In this document: positions 32,890-43,110 of the stretch, piece after piece
Position numbering within the stretch: position 1 is the first letter of the stretch
Layout of the letters: each line of letters opens with the position of its first letter
Assembly (NCBI RefSeq): GCF_963930625.1
Contig: NC_089271.1
Coordinates: forward strand, 113,117,260-113,181,259
From: Muntiacus reevesi
Lineage: Eukaryota > Chordata > Mammalia > Artiodactyla > Cervidae
Reading direction: 5' to 3'
DNA length: 64,000 nt
The notes under the pieces: model-generated
What the model saw: only the letters and a program-made list of their open reading frames with translations
Database searches by the model: none
Told to the model about the DNA's origin: nothing
Program-made: the position numbers and the translations under genes

Positions 32890-33235
32890 TGGTTCTATTA
32901 GTCAATCCAGGCTGCTGTAGCAGAGTTGCCATGGATAGAGGCTTATAGGAAACAGAAATTTATTTCTCACAGCTCTGGAAGCTGGAAAGTCCAAGATCAA
33001 CGTGCTGGGAGATGTGATGTCTGATGAGGGCCACCTCTCTGGTTCATAGATGGCCTTCTCAGTGGTCCTGATGTGTTGGAATGGGAGAGAGTGAACTAAT
33101 CCCATTTAAGGGCCTCCATCCTCATGACTTAATTGCTTCCCAAAGACCCCCACATTCTAATTCCATCACCTTGAGGGAGATTTCAACATATGAATTTTGA
33201 AGACAAAAATATTCTATCTGGCACTCATGAATTCA
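32890..33235 (-). repeat. MaLR-type LTR fragment
   Basis: 'tccaggctgctgtagcagag', 'cagaaatttatttctcacag', 'ctctggaagctggaaagtcc', 'gatttcaacatatgaatttt': a familiar LTR order, reversed. The complement of 'atttatttctcacag' is the LTR polyadenylation region. Confidence 0.6.
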
Positions 33236-33305
33236 CAATAATGTGAGGCTATCTACAAAAATCTCTACTGATTTTGGTCATTAGTACTTGTGCTCTGCAA
33301 GTTGG

Positions 33306-33867
33306 TGTTGTTCAGTTGCTCAGTTGTGTCCGACTCTTTGCAACCCCATGGACTGCAGCACACCAGTCTTCCCTGTTCATCACCATTTCCCAGAACTTGC
33401 TCAAATTCATATCCATTGAGTCAGTGATGCCATCCAACCATCTCATCCTCTTTTGTCCCCTCCTCCTGACTTCAATCTTTCCCAGTGTCAGGGTCTTTTC
33501 TAATGTCAGGTCTTAGCATCAGGTGGCCAACGTATTGGAGCTTCAGCTTCAGCATTTGTCCTTCCAATGAGTAGTCAGGATTGCTTTCCTTTAGAATTAA
33601 CTGGTTTGATCTCTTTGCTGTCCAAGGGACTCTGAAGTGTCTTCTCCAATACCACAGTTAAAAAGCATCAATTCTTCGGCACTCAGCTTTCTTTATGGTC
33701 TGACCTCACATCCTTACATGACTACTGAAAAAACCATAGCTTTGACTAGATGGACTTTGTTGGCAAAGTGATGTCTCTGCTTTTTAATATGCTGTCTAGG
33801 TTTGTCATAGCTTTTCTTCCAAGAAGCAAGCATCTTTTAATTTCATGGCTGCAGTCACCATCTGCAA
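33306..33867 (-). mobile_element. BovB 3' fragment
   Basis: About 560 bp, 3' end at the left ('gttcagttgctcagttgtgt'), running to 'catggctgcagtcaccatct'. 5'-truncated at almost the same BovB position as the copy at 8988-9546. Reading frames are broken. Confidence 0.92.
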
Positions 33868-33979
33868 GGAGGGGAAGATTTTAATAAAGGAGAAAAGCAC
33901 TTAAATTATTATTGATCTTCAGATACTTTAGTTGGTGCCAAGCATATAAAGATTATTTTGTTTAGTAAACAATTAAGAA

Positions 33980-34190
33980 ACACTAGGCACTGTTATAAAT
34001 ACTTTATAATTATTAACATTAAATTTTCTCCAGAATTCTATGAGCTAGGTTCAATTATTTCCTCCACTTTACATATGAATAAACTGAGGCAAAGCAAGGT
34101 TCAATAATGTGCCCAAGGTCACATGCTGATAAGCAGCAGACTAGGGAGGAAAACCCAGGCAATTTGGCTCCAGAGCTCTTATTTTTATCC
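33980..34190 (-). repeat. MIR
   Basis: 'actaggcactgttataaata', 'tcctccactttacatatgaa', 'taaactgaggcaaagcaagg', 'cccaaggtcacatgctgata', 'tttggctccagagctctta': reverse MIR, nearly full length. Confidence 0.8.
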
Positions 34191-35054
34191 GCCATAGCAG
34201 ATTACCTCCCATTCGTGGATGAATGATTTTCTCCCACCCTCCTCTTGGTGGGAAGCAGATCTGGTTTCCTTCCCTCAACCATAAAATAGGTAGTGGTTTT
34301 TCAAGGAGTGTTCGAGATCGTGGTTTTGCTTTGGGCAGAAGATGGCCTTCTGGCCCTGGACTCTTCCTGAATTAGAAAGTAGCTGACTGCCACCTACTGC
34401 CTCCGCGATCCCATTTTGAGCATTCCTTGGAGGTTGTGCACGCATGCACACAGAGGGAGGCAGCCAGCCCCACTGAGCTGCTTTGCTTGTGAGAATTAAT
34501 AGGATCACAGCACACAGTGGTATGATTGCAAATAGAAATACCGCTCTGTTCAAACAAATCTGTTTCTTGCTTCATGCCAAGAACTACAGTGGGTAAACTT
34601 GCATTCAAATTGGCCTTGGTGCATGGAATGTTGTTTCTTCTATAACAAACCCTTGGCCTTGGTCATATCTCCCTAGTCCAAGATCCCAGTGAGGGAGCAT
34701 TCAGGGCAGACATGGCCCATGGCTCTGAGATGTCTGGGGTCTGCTGTGTCTTTGGGTGAAATGAGTGTAGACAGGTCAATACCCCACCAGTAGCAGGCAT
34801 CTCTTGTCTTCACTGAAACTGATCAAAGTTGGGTTATTAATTCATATATACCCCTTTCCTTACTCCCTACTTAGATGTTCCTATGGGAGTTTTTAAGTCT
34901 TTTCTCTATCACTTTTTATTCTTAAGGGTTGAACTCATCACTACCTCTACTAACCTCATCCCTGTCTGTGTCTGTATCATTTATTTAAAAATCTCAAGAA
35001 CATGACGTTTCTACATGTTTATGTCTTTAGGTATAAAACCATGAGGACTTAGAG

Positions 35055-35150
35055 TATCAGAGCTGGGAGGGCCCTTAGAGATGATCTTCTCCCCAAACTC
35101 CTTCATTCTATAAACAGGGAAACTGCGGCCTAGGGGAGGGTGTGTTCCCA
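35055..35150 (-). repeat. MIR3-like fragment
   Basis: 'cagagctgggagggccctta', 'gagatgatcttctcccc', 'aacagggaaactgcggccta' resembles the MIR3 core in reverse. Confidence 0.5.
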
Positions 35151-35489
35151 GAAGTGGAAGTGAATACAATGACTGTTGAAGAGTTGACCTATGACCCTAA
35201 GTCAAGGCTGTGACACTAATGAGCCACATTTACATGGACAAGATATTGGTGTACTTTGGTGTTGGCCTCCTAAACAGTACACTTGGCAGCAGAGTCCAGA
35301 CTACTGTTCAGAGGACCACATGATTTAGTGAGGGTTCTGAGCTGGTAAGAAAAAAACTGTAGCCCATGCTAAAGAGAAGAAATAATAATAGATACCAAAC
35401 ATCAAGCCACCTCCTCTAGGTCAGCTGTTGTGTTGTGTGCTTATGTGCTCAATTTGCGAAGCAACAAAGGGTTAACTATCTCAGCTGTA

Positions 35490-35675
35490 TTACCTCATCT
35501 TGAGCCCCACTGTAATCTTCCAAGGTTGGTTCTGTTATCTTTATTTTACAGATGATAAACAGAAGCAGAAATATATTAAATATCTTTCCAAGGGTCACAG
35601 AGCAAGTAGTTGCAGACTCAGGATTCATACTGAGTTGATGTCACAATCCATGTGTTAAACACTGAGCCATGTGAC
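35490..35675 (-). repeat. MIR
   Basis: 'ttatctttattttacagatg', 'ccaagggtcacagagcaagt' and 'aaacactgagccatgtgact' give reverse-oriented MIR. Confidence 0.7.
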
Positions 35676-36129
35676 TGCTTGGCCACAGTATGAGACTCTC
35701 AGATGCACCTGGAAGTGTACCTCGATGTCCCCCTTCACTAATCTGATAGCACTTTGCCCATTTTATTTGGGAGAATCAGTAGTAGCATCTTAGAACCATG
35801 CCTTGGCTGGCAACTAAGCCTTACTATGGACCCTAGGAAGTGACAGGAGAAGAGTGGTTTTCATAGCCCATTGTCCCCAAGTAACTGATCATTTCCCCAG
35901 GTGACCCACTGGCATGTGGCCTTCTGTGGTTACTCCACAAATGATGTGCACTACAAACCCCTTCACACTAAGGAGTGTGTGAGACTGCAATACTTGTCCA
36001 TACCAGCTAGGTCTCATCCTCTTCACTCCTTCAACCACATAATGAAGAAGAAAAATGAGAATTAAGTTTGTCTTTTCTGAATATGCTCTTGAATGAAGCT
36101 ATGTCTCCTGATACTTGAGAACTGGGCAA

Positions 36130-36605
36130 AGTCTGGTGATATTAGCTAATATTTATACAACACATTGCATATTCAGTTGCTAACTTTAGTGCATGATATA
36201 GCCATTAATTCACTTAATCTTCACAAGGACCTTAAGAGGTCAATATACTTTTATTATTATCATCATCACCATTTTACAGATTTAGAGGGCTTCCCTGGTA
36301 GCTCAGTTAGTAAAGAATTCACCTGCAATGCAGGAGACCCTGGTTTGACTTCTGGATCGGGAAGATCTGCTGGAGAAGGGATAGGCTACCCATTCCAGTG
36401 TTCTTGGGCTTCCCTTGTGGCTCGGCTGGTAAAGAATCTGCCTGCAAAGCAGGAGACTTGGGTTCGATCCTTGGGTTGGGAAGATCCCCTGGAGAAGGGA
36501 AAGGCTACCCACTCCACTTTTAGAAACTGAGGCACAGAGAGATAAGGTAACTTGCTCAAGTTCACACAGCTAGGGAGTGGTGAAGTCAGCCTTTTAAACC
36601 TAGAC
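36130..36605 (-). repeat. MIR split by a dimeric SINE
   Basis: Left half 36130-36285 ('taatcttcacaaggacctta', 'tcaccattttacagat'), right half 36518-36605 ('agaaactgaggcacagagag', 'caagttcacacagctaggga'). The inserted SINE lies exactly in the 'ttttacagatgaggaaactgag' region. Confidence 0.8.
36286..36517 (+). repeat. Bov-tA1-type dimeric SINE
   Basis: Two tRNA-Glu-headed units in tandem: 'gggcttccctggtagctcag' (36287) and 'gggcttcccttgtggctcgg' (36406). Each unit is cut short in its body; the tail section is missing. Flanking 'tttaga' may be a short TSD. Confidence 0.88.
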
Positions 36606-38399
36606 AGTGTGACTCTGGAATATGCACCCATGATCATCACACTGGCGTACCTCAGGGACAGAAGATGTGGCCTAAGTGTGAGCCTGCACAGCTTTTGAGG
36701 ACAGGCCACCTGTGCTCTGACTCTTGAGTTGGCCCTGGCAGGTCACTGACAGAGACTGGAGTGTGGTGCACTGGCCCTGATGTTTGGTGTGTGGTTGTTT
36801 GCCCGTCTGCCCTCTCTGTCCTGCAGCTCATTCAGGGCCACCAAGAGCAAGAACAGTCAACACCCAGGAGATTAACACTCTGGGCTTATCCTCCTTTTCC
36901 TGCAAAACTGGAAATTGATCCCTTTTTCGTAGTCAGTGGGTTCTACTCTGGCTAATTCTTTTGTGGACCATATTAACCAATTCACATGAAATGCAGTTAA
37001 AACCAACACTTACCTTGTTAGGTCTTCTCTCTGGAGAAAAGTGAGTGGATCCATTCATCAGTTGTGTAGGTAGTCAAATCATCTCCAAATTGGAGCGGTC
37101 CCAAGAACTTTCAGCTAGCAAAAGTATATGATTCTGCGGGTGAAGATCAGGACCCCTAAACATTTTTGCAGTTTCCACCAATTGCCAAAAAATATTTGAA
37201 GCTCAGCCTCAACGAGTTCAGAGTCCGGAATCCCAATGTTTCACCGCAAAGGAGAAGCCAGTGGCAAGTAGAATTTGATATTTGTTGTCCTTACATTCAG
37301 AAAAACTAGTGGTTTTAAATATTACAAGCTGTTATTTTTAGAGGTCCCCAAACTCTTACTCACTCTAGGTTTAGAAGGCTGATCTAAATAAATAAAAAAT
37401 AATAACAATAACTTCTGCTTAAATTAGGTCTGTCTCAGTTTCCACGGCATCTTATCTGTTAGACTCAGTATTCTCACCTGGATCTGTGCTTAGCCTTTGG
37501 GATGGCAGTGTTTGCTTTTAGGTTTACAGAACTAGCATCGCTCAGTGGATTCCATTACACTCTTGGAAACAGAGGATTTGTGGAGACTCATTGGTGGTGC
37601 TGTATTTGATTCCTGGCATCAGTGTTTGGTCCTAGTCTTCACATGACTCTGTGGGTAACCGGGACTTGATAGAATCATAGATGATGAATTTTCAGCAAGT
37701 TCTTAGTCTCCGGCTACATTGATCTATAGCAGCTTCTGCAGGTCATATTCCCAGGCTGACCCTAATAAGCAGATACCCCAGGGAAATAATTTCAATGCAG
37801 AGAGTATGGAAGCAACTAGGATTTGGACAATGTGTAAATCTTCATTTTGCCCTACAAGAAACTTAACTGCAAGGGAAAAATCTTTTCATATGTCAGAAGG
37901 TCCACTCTAAATCTATTTCCTCAAAAAAATAGACACACAAACAGGTAACCATACAAACAGTACCTTTTGTAGGCCTTGCTTAGAATGGGAAGAAAATATG
38001 ATTAAACTGATAAGTGCAAATTTCCAAAGAAACTAGCAAGAAGGAAAGGGTAGACTTCTATGTTACAATATGCATGACAGTGGGAAATGAAAGAATGTGT
38101 AGCAAGGTTAGCAGATGGAATGGCCTTAGTCTTTCTTTGGGCATATCATGTACAAATAATATTCCATTTAGAAAATACATATGCAAGTACCATATTGTAT
38201 AATCACTCCCGACTCTCAAAGTTTTTTAATGGTGTTTTTTCTAATCAAGTGACACCTTCTGTTAAACTTCCTGTCTTCAGTTTCTTCTTAAAATTGTCTT
38301 ATTTTTTAATCAAATTGCAATTGGAGCAGAAACTTTGGGAAGATCAATCTAAATAGATCTTTCTCCTTAGCTTCCTTATCTTTCAAAGGAAAAGTCTGC
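36606..38399. other. Low-copy sequence
   Basis: No gene or young repeat recognised. Frames up to 89 codons, without homology I can name. Confidence 0.4.
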
Positions 38400-38590
38400 A
38401 TGGGTACATGTCTTAATCTGGGCTCCATGGATGGGCTTCATGGCTCTCTCTAAACCCCAGGCAACTGTATGTAAGATTGTGTGTGCGTGTGTAAATACAC
38501 ATGTGCAGTGTTCTGAGGAAAGTGTCTATGGCTTTCCTCAGAATCTCTGATATTCACATAACCCCAGAAAACTGAGAATTTCTGAGTTAG
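38400..38590. repeat. Possible DNA-transposon remnant
   Basis: 'ggctccatggatgggcttca', 'aactgtatgtaagattgtgt', 'tctatggctttcctcagaat' and 'aaccccagaaaactgagaa' keep the order of an old hAT-type MER repeat. Orientation and family uncertain. Confidence 0.35.
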
Positions 38591-39688
38591 ATGCTTTCTG
38601 AGTTCTTGTGTGACTCTAAAGTTCAAAGAGATTTGCTAAGCAGATTCATTACAGCTCATCCTTAGTTGAGTGGAAGGTAATAGGAAATTCAACAGGTAGA
38701 CCGGGGAAGGCCGTATCATATTTGCCATTGTCAAGCATAATTGAAGGTCTAACTATGTAATGAGGTAATCTATTGTGTGATCTTAAATTGGAGACAGCAA
38801 ACGTAATAAAGACTAATAATTTGCACGCCTGAATAATTTTAAGTCGTTTGGAACACTGAAAGATCTTCAAGTTCACTTTATTTTCAGTGCTGTTTATTAT
38901 CATGCTAACTGCCTACTTTTCATTCTTTTTGCATTTCCACAGATATCCTGTGGACTTTCAGAGTAAGCTACCCAAATACAGAATAAACATGTGAGGGAGA
39001 GGAGATGAGAATGAAGCTGACTATAATTGCAACTAGGTCAAATCTATTAATATGTGATATTTATGTCTCTGCATGGTTGAAGCTGCAAATCCTTTTGCAT
39101 AACATTTCCTCTTGCTTTGATAGAAAATTTCTCACTCAAAATACTTCAAAACCAGCATTTTAATTTTTATCACCTCTGAAAATTTCATTCTTAACCAGAG
39201 AACCAAGTTATCATGCTAAAATAGATGTCATTGGATTACATCACTTTGCCTGGTGTGAAACTCTCTCTCTCTGTCTCTCTCGTTAATTTCACTGTTGCCT
39301 ATCAGAAATGCACCTGTGAAGTTGGGGGCGATTAGAGGATAGAGCTAATGAGAACCAAGGTCACGGAGTCAGTCTCTGTAAGAGTATTAACTTCGTTATG
39401 TTTCCTGGCCACAGACTGTACCCCAATCTTAGCCAGAGGACTCTTGGGGTCAAGGGAATGCAGGAAGGAGATGACTCAGTGTAAACCCATCCCCCATGAC
39501 CACAGAGACAGCTCAAAGAACACCCATTTCAGGATCTTCCAATGTCCATGTTGGAAAGAATCTCAGGCCTCTTCTCCTTTCCTCCCCATCTGATGTGCAG
39601 CAATTTTGTAAAAGGATTAGTCAGTCTTCTCTTGAGTACCTCCAGTGACAGAGAACTCATTGCCTTCCAGTGCCAACCATTCAATCTT
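38591..39688. other. Low-copy sequence
   Basis: Contains a CT-rich microsatellite at 39261-39281. From about 39530 an ancient mammalian repeat trace begins ('gagtacctccagtgacagag', 'aactcattgccttccagtg') and continues past the L1 insertion. Confidence 0.4.
39261..39281. repeat. (CT)n microsatellite
   Basis: 'ctctctctctctgtctctct', one interruption. Confidence 0.85.
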
Positions 39689-39840
39689 TTTTTAAAAAAT
39701 TTATTTTATTGAAGTATAATTGATTTACAATGTGTTAATTTCTGCTATACAGCAAAGTAACTCAGTTATATAGATATATATTCTTTTCCATTATGATTTA
39801 TCACAGGATATTGAATATCATTCCCTGTGCTATACAGTAG
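39689..39840 (-). mobile_element. 152-bp L1 3'-end insertion with TSD
   Basis: T-rich/A-rich edge plus 'ttgaagtataattgatttac' and 'tgctatacagcaaagtaact', ending 'ccctgtgctatacagtag': the last 150 bp of an artiodactyl L1. TSD 'ccaaccattcaatctt' at 39673-39688 and 'ccaaccatttaatctt' at 39841-39856 (15 of 16). Confidence 0.93.
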
Positions 39841-40389
39841 CCAACCATTTAATCTTGAAGAAGTTCTGATGAATTCTTGCTTATGTGAATTGCAACCTTC
39901 TGTCATTCTGTAAACTGGTCTGAGGCCCTCCCTGTGAGATCAAAAAATAAGACTCCAAACCAATCTCTTACAAGTTGGAAAATAGCAAAATTGAACTTAG
40001 GGCTTATGGTTGTCCCTCCCCATGGCCATTCTTATTGGCTTTTGTCAGCAGAGAGGGCCCTTGGTCAGAGAAGCAAGCACTTAAGCAGAAGTTCCGATTC
40101 TTTTATATAAGGGACTTGATATAGCATTCAGGAAGTGAGTTTAAATTCCCTTTCTGTTTTTGAGGCCAGTTTCATATGTAGCACACGCAGATAGATGGGT
40201 GATACAGAAAGGATCGCTAGAGAGCTAGTCATCAGCCCTCAGCCATCAAAAAAACTTGCAATGGAGCATTGCCTCCGGGCTGAAGATTTTGATATTTATG
40301 AGTAGTTCAGACCAATCTGTCATTGAGGGCCTATTGGAAAGACCTTTGAATGACACGATTGACTTTTAGTCCCATCACAAGACATGTAC
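39841..40389. other. Low-copy or unassigned sequence
   Basis: The first 70 bp continue the ancient repeat interrupted by the L1. The remainder could be a decayed LTR ('cgattcttttatataaggga' near 40096 is TATA-like), but nothing decisive is visible. Confidence 0.35.
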
Positions 40390-40870
40390 TCATTCATTCA
40401 TCCTTTCAAAAGGCACTTATTTAGGACTTTCTATGCCCTAGATGTTAGGGATATGATGATGGCCAGCTGGGGGGTATATATGTCAAATAAAGAATCACCC
40501 AAAGTAATAGATCATTACAGACCATGATTAGTGATAGAAAGGAAAATGACAGATTATACTCAGAACATATATCCTTCTCCAGGGGATCTTCCCAACCCAG
40601 GGATTGAACATAGCTCTCCTGCACTGCAGGCAGACTCTTTACCCACTGAGCCACCAGGAAGGCCCTTAGAACATATAACAGGTCTCACTTACCTGAGAAT
40701 TTCAAGGAAGTCTTGCCTGACATTTGAGTTAATATATAAGGGGTAAATAGGAATGAATAGTAAAGGATACAGAGATGGGGGAAGCATTGCAGGCAGAGGC
40801 CCCATGGGAGAGAGGTTTAAGAAGAAACACAGAATATTCAAGGAACTGAGAGAGGGCTGCTGTTGGTGAA
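40390..40870 (-). repeat. L2 relic split by a SINE scrap
   Basis: 'cattcattcatcctttcaaa', 'tctatgccctagatgttagg' on the left and 'gcattgcaggcagaggcccc', 'atgggagagaggtttaagaa' on the right follow L2 in reverse. Confidence 0.5.
40572..40667 (-). repeat. Bov-tA head-only insertion with TSD
   Basis: Only the tRNA-like head and first body segment of the SINE (head at the right: 'gagccaccaggaaggccctt'; stops at 'tccttctccaggggatcttc'). Flanked by perfect 10-bp repeats 'agaacatata' at 40562-40571 and 40668-40677, so the missing 3' half was absent at insertion. Confidence 0.85.
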
Positions 40871-41104
40871 ATTCAGAGATGAGGATATGATAAAAGATGA
40901 AGAGGTCTTATGATATAAAAGTGGAGAGGCCATCTCTACTCTTTTCAGCAAATGCCATGAACATTCCTCACCTTCAGTTCTTTCCTTGTTCTGTTCTTAT
41001 CCTGGGAACATTCTCCTGGTCATCCATCTCTTACACAAAGCCTTACTCATCTTGTTCTCTGAACTTTGGCATCCAGAAAGTGGGGGTGAAGGCAAAGGGC
41101 TCTC

Positions 41105-41335
41105 ATGTATATTCAACACTTGCCATTCACCAAGCTGAGTCCTTTATACATATGATCTTTAACACCCATATCCTAACACTGTGAGCTAGTGCCCTTTCCA
41201 CCATCTTACCACGGGAGAAATTGGCTCTCAGAAATCCTGAGTCATTGGTCCAGTGTCAGATAGCTTAACTAATAAGCCCAGATGAAAATTCAGGTTTGCC
41301 TGACTCCAAAGATTCTGCTCTTTCTCATACATTGA
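41105..41335 (-). repeat. MIR
   Basis: 'ccaagctgagtcctttatac', 'ctaacactgtgagctagtgc', 'cctgactccaaagattctgc' fit a reverse MIR with divergent centre. Confidence 0.55.
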
Positions 41336-41849
41336 CTTGCTTGCAAGGTCACATTCAAAGAAAGAGTATTCTGAACATCAAGGAAAAAAATGTGAAAAAC
41401 AACATAATTAGCATTATAGATGTTGTCTCAGAAGGAGCCCAAGGTCCCCATTCCAATCTCAGTGTGTCACACCTTCATGAAGTTCTTTCTAAAACTTCTT
41501 CCTCCATGTCTTTCAATTACTTGCCTGCAGTGCAGATGTCCCAAACTCTCTTATTTTCATTCCCAATCTTTCCAAAACTTTCCCCAAACCTTGTCTGTGT
41601 TGCTGACTCTGGTCTTTCTTACTCTTAACTCTCATCTTCAGGAGTTATTCATCTCTTTCTTACCAGTACCTTTCTCCTCTGTCCAGTATTAATCCTTTGT
41701 GTGGTGTCAGTGATCAGGATGGCAGAAAAAGGATCTTTACAAATCAGGAGGAGCAGGAGATGACCTGAATGTCCAAATGGTTTAATTTAGATAGTAGTTC
41801 ATTTTTTTCTTTACATTTATTTTTCTGCATCCACTTCAAAATTCTTTCA
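41336..41849. other. Low-copy sequence
   Basis: Open frames of 90 and 110 codons (about 41296-41692, plus) overlap a MIR and carry no recognisable domain. Confidence 0.35.
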
Positions 41850-42055
41850 ACTCTCAAGTGGTAAAGAATCTGCCTGCAATGCAGGAGACACAGGAGATGT
41901 GGGTTTGATCCCTGGGTCTGGAAGATCCTCTGGAGAAGGGAATGGCTATCCATTCCGGTTTTCTTGCCTGGAGAATTCCATGGACAGAGGAGCCTGGCAA
42001 GCTATAGTCTATGGGGTCACAAAGAATCGGACACAAGTGAGCCCACACACACAAA
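41850..42055 (+). repeat. Bov-tA SINE, head eroded
   Basis: 'caagtggtaaagaatctgcc', 'gaagggaatggctatccatt', 'gcaagctatagtctatgggg', (CA)n-like end near 42045. The first 10-15 bp of the head are not recognisable. Confidence 0.88.
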
Positions 42056-42149
42056 CACAGTAATAACTGTCCAAAGTGATCCATAGTCTGCTTTCTGTTT
42101 CCTCATCTTGGGGGAGTCTGTTAATACCCACAGTCTTGAGCTACTCTGC

Positions 42150-42425
42150 ACTTCCCAGCATCTCCTTTGCAGCTGGATTGGCCATGGACTAGTTCTACTC
42201 TATGGAGTTTGAGCAGATATGATACGTGTTATTTCTGCACTGAGATGGGTGAGTATCCAGTTTCTCTTTTCCAAACTTTTTTCCCTGTTTGCTGTTTGGA
42301 TAATACTAGGTGACCTTAAAGCCACGATATGGAAGCACTCTGAGTCCTTGAGTCATTGCTTAGAAGAGAATCAATCCACATTAGACTATAATGTGAGTGA
42401 GAAATAAACTGTTGTTACATTGTTT
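42150..42425 (+). repeat. MaLR-type LTR-like repeat
   Basis: 'cacttcccagcatctccttt', 'gcagctggattggccatgga', 'tagactataatgtgagtgag', 'aaataaactgttgttacatt': same family and orientation as 32150-32585, with a visible 'aataaa' signal at 42402. Confidence 0.5.
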
Positions 42426-42834
42426 TGTAACATTGTAGATGTAAGCATTGTAGATAGTGCTAATTAAGCTAATACTTTATTTTTTAATATTTTAGTTAAA
42501 ATCATTAATAAGCTTATAATTGTAATGAAGTCCACTTTATCAGTCTTTTCATCTGTAGTTAGTATTCTTTATGCTCTGTTTTAAATTTTTGTCTAACTCA
42601 AGGTCATGGAGGCATTTTCTGATACTCTATTTTAGAAATTTTATTGTTTTGCCTTTTACATTTTGGTCTAACTAATATGCATATCAAGTTAATTTTTGTA
42701 TAAAAAAATTTGAGGATCGTGGTTAACTTTCCATATGAATATGCAATGAATCCAGCATCACATATTGAAAAGACCATCCCTCTCTCACTGGGTTTCAGTA
42801 GCCCCTTCATTGAGTATCAGATATAGCAGATAGT
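42426..42834. other. AT-rich sequence, unassigned
   Basis: 42540-42810 ('ctgttttaaatttttgtcta', 'catattgaaaagaccatccc') reads like antisense L1 3'-UTR of an old family, but I cannot fix the assignment. Confidence 0.35.
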
Positions 42835-43110
42835 CTCTAAAATGGCTTCATGGATCCCCACATTCTTTTCTTTTTTTTCAACTGTACATAAAGCTTATGG
42901 GATCTTAGTTCCCCCACCAGAGACTGAACCTGTGCCCTGGGCAGTGAGATCACAGAGTCCTAATCACTGGAACACCAAGGAATTCCTGTGACTCAGTTCT
43001 AACAAACAGATATGGCAAAAATGACTGGAGTCCCTTCTGTGATTAGGTTACCAAAGACCATGACTTCCATTTACCCTCGCTTTCTCTCCCTCTTCAGTAA
43101 AGAATTTCGT
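42835..43110 (+). repeat. Probable MaLR LTR split by a SINE
   Basis: 'aaatggcttcatggatcccc' before, and 'cagttctaacaaacagatat', 'gtgattaggttaccaaagac' after the CHR SINE follow one LTR-like consensus. Confidence 0.38.
42868..42986 (-). repeat. CHR-type SINE
   Basis: T-rich left edge, 'gggatcttagttcccccacc', 'agactgaacctgtgccctgg', 'aacaccaaggaattcct': reverse-oriented CHR unit. Confidence 0.8.

Larger units (their letters stand above)
34191..36129. other. Low-copy sequence with MIR-type pieces
   Basis: Besides the two MIR-type fragments listed separately, no feature is recognised. The 92- and 78-codon minus frames at 34275-34608 have no domain I can name. Confidence 0.4.

Noticed and set aside
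34275..34608. Two overlapping minus-strand frames (78 and 92 codons) with a hydrophobic start
   Set aside because: No family recognised, no splice or promoter support; lengths are within chance expectation for low-copy DNA.
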